A stretch of DNA of 64,000 nt from Embiotoca jacksoni (taxonomy: Eukaryota > Chordata > Actinopteri > Embiotocidae), in the NCBI GenBank assembly GCA_022577435.1, contig JAKOON010000067.1:768252-832251 (forward strand). Direction: 5' to 3'. Made by a program: the position numbers and the translations under genes. Positions 60,801-64,000 of this stretch are shown piece by piece. Position 1 is the first letter of the stretch. Each line of letters opens with the position of its first letter. A model generated the notes under the pieces. The model was not told the origin of the DNA. It ran no database searches and saw only the letters and a list, made by a program, of their open reading frames with translations.

Positions 60801-63447
60801 TCAAAATGAAAAATAAATTCCCCAGCAGCTCCACTCAATAAGCTCTTTTCTACCGTTACACAAATTAATGCAAGGAGATAAATAATCAGGGTTCACACAT
60901 TCCTACAAATTCATTTCCAAAATATTTGACCCCATTTTCACACCTTTATTTATGTAAGTGTAAAAGGAGGACCTGTGATTGGCTGTTTCATGGTGGTCGG
61001 TTTAAGGGACCAGCCAATCACAACAGCAGCTTACTGCGCCGAAGTTTTTTTTTAAAATGATCAATGAAGGAATATATTTCTCCAAATGGTTTTGTATTTT
61101 TAGGAACAACATTTTAAACCATATCCAGCAACCGTGCCAACTTTTACAAAACATTAAGTTTATTCTAAAACCAAGAAAAAAAACAAAAAAATAATTCTAA
61201 TTTCATAAACTTTTCTTGGGATTTCACGAAACTCTGAATTATGTTTCGTCTTCAATCAACCGATCTGCGCTTCGTGCCTATTTTATTTAGAGCGCTTTCT
61301 GTATTTCATTCATCTATTTATTTGATTATCGATAAGATTTTTGAGCTGCTGGACATTTTAATTCCCCTCCTGGGGTGAATAAAGCACGTTTCTATCGATC
61401 CGTCTATCGAATCTTAAAACACGCCTCCCCTCCCGTAAGTTACACACCAACTGCTGGTCTGCCATCCCATAATATCTTCCACTAAACTAAAAGCATTTTT
61501 ACATCGCAGCTGTCTGAAGTCTATTGAGAGTTACTGACAACCTGCACGTGTGCTTGTTTGTGATTTGTATTGGCTCGTGATGACACCATGTCAACACTGT
61601 AATGACCCCCCCCCCCATCCCCCCTCACGGACCACATTAAAACATGAGAACAACATGAAAACAACATGAGAACAACATGAGAACATTAAAACATGAGAAC
61701 AACATGAAAACATGAGAACAACATGAAAACAACATGAGAACATTAAAACATGAGAACAACATTAAAACATGAGAACAACATGAAAACATGAGAACAACAT
61801 GAAAACAACATTAAAACATGAAAACAACATGAAAACATGAGAACAACATGAAAACAACATTAAAACATGAAAACAACATTAAAACATGAGAACAACATGA
61901 AAACAACATTAAAACATGAGAACAACATGAAAACATGAGAACAACATGAAAACAACATTAAAACATGAAAACAACATGAAAACAACATTAAAACATGAAA
62001 ACATTAAAACATGAAAACAACATGAAAACATGAGAACAACATGAAAACAACATTAAAACATGAAAACATTAAAACATGAAAACAACATGAAAACATGAGA
62101 ACAACATGAAAACAACATTAAAACATGAAAACAACATGAGAACAACAAGAGAACATGAGAACAACAAGAGAACAACATGAGAACATGAAAACATGAGAAC
62201 AACATGAAAACAAGAGAACATCATGAGAACATTAAATCAACATGAAAACAACATGAGAACATGAAAACAAGAGAACATGAGAACAAGAGAACATGAAAAC
62301 AACATGAGAACATGAAAACATCATGAGAACATGAAAACAACATGAGAACATGAAAACAAGAGAACATGAGAACAACATGAGAACATGAAAACAACAAGAG
62401 AACAACATGAGAACATTAAAACATCATGAGAACAACATGAGAACAAGAGAACATGAGAACAACATGAGAACATGAAAACATCATGAGAACAACATGAGAA
62501 CATGAGAACAACATTAAAACAACATGAAAACATGAGAACAACATGAAAACAACATGAAAACAACATTAAAACATGAAAACATTAAAACATGAAAACAACA
62601 TGAAAACATGAGAACAACATGAAAACAACATTAAAACATGAAAACATTAAAACATGAAAACAACATGAAAACATGAGAACAACATGAAAACAACATTAAA
62701 ACATGAAAACAACATGAGAACAACAAGAGAACATGAGAACAACAAGAGAACAACATGAGAACATGAAAACATGAGAACAACATGAAAACAAGAGAACATC
62801 ATGAGAACATTAAATCAACATGAAAACAACATGAGAACATGAAAACAAGAGAACATGAGAACAAGAGAACATGAAAACAACATGAGAACATGAAAACATC
62901 ATGAGAACATGAAAACAACATGAGAACATGAAAACAAGAGAACATGAGAACAACATGAGAACATGAAAACAAGAGAACATGAGAACATGAAAACAACATG
63001 AGAACATGAAAACATCATGAGAACATGAAAACAACATGAGAACATGAAAACAAGAGAACATGAGAACAACATGAGAACATGAAAACAACAAGAGAACAAC
63101 ATGAGAACATTAAAACATCATGAGAACAACATGAGAACATGAAAACAACAAGAGAACAACATGAGAACATTAAAACATCATGAGAACAACATGAGAACAT
63201 GAGAACAACATGAGAACATGAAAACATCATGAGAACATGAGAACAAGAGAACAACATGAGAACATTAAAACAACATGAGAACAACATGAGAACAAGAGAA
63301 CAACATGAGAACATGAAAACATCATGAGAACAACATGAGAACATGAGAACAAGAGAACAAGCCCTGAACGCACCAGTTTTCTCTTTGATCTCGCACAGCA
63401 CGCTGAACAACGCGGGCTTCATCCGGTGACAGTTGAGCGCATGTTTC
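57236..63447 (-). CDS. pbx2: PBX homeodomain (TALE) transcription factor, 5' partial
   Basis: Seven exons in the window: 63447-63374, 60620-60376, 59818-59628, 59251-59116, 58615-58474, 58142-58048, 57310-57236. They join in phase. PBX proteins are TALE cofactors that bind DNA with Hox and Meis/Prep in the nucleus. Seen: PBC-A (HALNCHRMKPALFSVLCEIK, LDNMLLAEGVAGPEKGG), PBC-B (EFTTHVMNLLREQSRTRP, STCEAVMILRSRFLDAR), and a homeodomain starting RRKRRNFSKQATE with the three-residue loop at LSNPYPSEE and recognition helix VSNWFGNKRIRYKKNIGKF. The tail ends ANGNWVGRNSPGASPHSDHS before the stop. The first exon seen begins inside PBC-A, after an acceptor, so the start-codon exon is beyond 64000. TGLS after the first exon, RNFSKQ and the linkage with notch, tap1 and brd2 favour PBX2; pbx4 is the main alternative. 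Confidence 0.93.
57829..57884 (+). repeat. (AC)n microsatellite in pbx2 intron
   Basis: About 28 AC units in the last pbx2 intron. Confidence 0.96.
58820..58960 (+). repeat. Dispersed repeat in pbx2 intron
   Basis: AATAAACTTTATTTGTGTAG, CTCAAAGTGTTTTACAGTTC is a frequent teleost repeat word pair. Confidence 0.55.
61330..61412 (+). repeat. Retroposon tail in pbx2 intron
   Basis: AATTCCCCTCCTGGGGTGAA, TAAAGCACGTTTCTATCGAT and CCGTCTATCGAATC form a typical LINE/SINE end with a decayed TCTA tail. Confidence 0.55.
61633..63360 (+). repeat. 1.7-kb minisatellite of AACATGA-type units in pbx2 intron
   Basis: Built entirely from 7-13 bp modules: AACATGAGAAC, AACATGAAAAC, AACATTAAAAC, AACAAGAGAAC and AACATCATGAG. 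They have an A-rich, C-spaced pattern with no T runs. The array stops 12-13 nt from the donor of the exon at 63447-63374. A rare word, ATTAAATCAA, at 62231 and again at 62809, with matching flanks, shows that a block of about 578 bp was duplicated. The many minus-strand open frames (F-S-C-S-H-V repeats) are artefacts. Confidence 0.97.
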
Positions 63448-64000
63448 CTGCGGAGGGAAGAACAGCAGCGCGGCTTGAATGTGGTTGGAGCAGCTGAACT
63501 GTGACAGGATGCAAATGAACCAAAACAAAAACCAAAACAATTCAGTGGCGAAACCGAACTACCTTCGAGGCTAGGCTAATGCAGCTAGCTTCCGGGGCTA
63601 GCTCTGCGATATATTTATAAAAAAAAAAAAAAAAAAAAAATTGGGACAACTTGCTCGTCTTGCCGGTAATTTATTGTCGTAATTTAATTTGCTCACGAGT
63701 ATAATTAAATGTTGACCGTGCGCGGGGGGAGACGTGGTTGAAACCGCTTCATGAGCTGGCTGCTGCAGCATTAGCTCGGCTAGCGGAGCTAACGATGCTA
63801 ACGTGTCAAACAATCTGCTGCTGGAAGAAATGCGTTTGTGACCGACAGCTAAAAGCAGTAAAAAGCGACCGTAACAAACATATTTAAACATTTATAAACA
63901 GTTATAAACATTTAACTTTGAACCTAAACGGGTTAAAAAAACAAAACAAAACAAAAAAAACGGTTTCGCCAGCTAGCGTGCTAATCGGTTAGCTACCGGC
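63448..64000. other. Intron of pbx2 or upstream flank
   Basis: Upstream of the first pbx2 exon seen. No PBX start exon is recognisable here, so this is probably intron. It has a run of A at 63618-63640 and GCTAGC words but nothing else I can name. Confidence 0.5.

Noticed and set aside
62321..63422. Several long minus-strand open frames of F-S-C-S-H-V repeats
   Set aside because: They are open only because the minisatellite modules lack stop codons in those frames. All three frames give similar low-complexity repeats and they end at the real pbx2 exon.

Overview
This is nuclear DNA from a ray-finned (teleost) fish. The genes are split by short GT-AG introns, the AT-rich intergenic DNA carries many CA/GT microsatellites and familiar teleost dispersed repeats, and the recognisable proteins are vertebrate ones. 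I can support eight protein-coding loci. Exon joins were worked out by eye from splice sites and reading phase, and the phase closes across every join in the complete genes except one (see the first Hes gene).

Layout, left to right: 1-2984, no gene. 2985-5841 (-), vmo1, a secreted vitelline-membrane-outer-layer-1 protein of 217 aa. 5.9-12.9 kb, intergenic, with a 36-bp tandem repeat and a MITE-like element. 12904-19303 (-), brd2, a double-bromodomain/ET chromatin reader of 810 aa, with a probable non-coding first exon and promoter near 22.9-23.1 kb. 25205-29748 (-), tap1, one half of the TAP peptide transporter, 12 coding exons and 738 aa, with an ISRE-like site upstream. 33238-36266 (+), an unfamiliar 605-aa protein that looks like a domesticated transposon-associated domain duplicated in tandem. 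37181-44329 (+), a 789-aa Notch-like receptor with no EGF repeats, only two LNRs and about four ankyrin repeats. 46778-47655 and 52934-53988 (both -), two tandem Hes7/Her7-type bHLH-Orange repressors, the first with a frameshift at a run of ten G. 57236-63447 (-), most of pbx2, with its first coding exon beyond the right edge and a 1.7-kb minisatellite in the intron next to the last exon seen.

The set BRD2 - TAP1 - NOTCH - PBX2 keeps the order these genes have in the human MHC (PBX2-NOTCH4 ... TAP1 ... BRD2 on 6p21), compressed to about 50 kb, with no class II, PSMB8/9 or TAP2 gene between. The window is therefore a piece of the ancestral MHC region or its teleost-duplicated paralogue. Functional themes are antigen processing (tap1), transcription and chromatin (brd2, pbx2) and Notch signalling, where a Notch-like receptor lies directly beside two Hes-type genes of the class Notch normally controls.

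Most unusual points: the minimal Notch that has lost the part of the negative regulatory region that plugs the S2 site; the duplicated-domain transposon-derived gene; a cluster of diverged repeat units and TGCGTAAAA motifs around the Hes pair; and a duplicated splice-acceptor segment in the second Hes gene.
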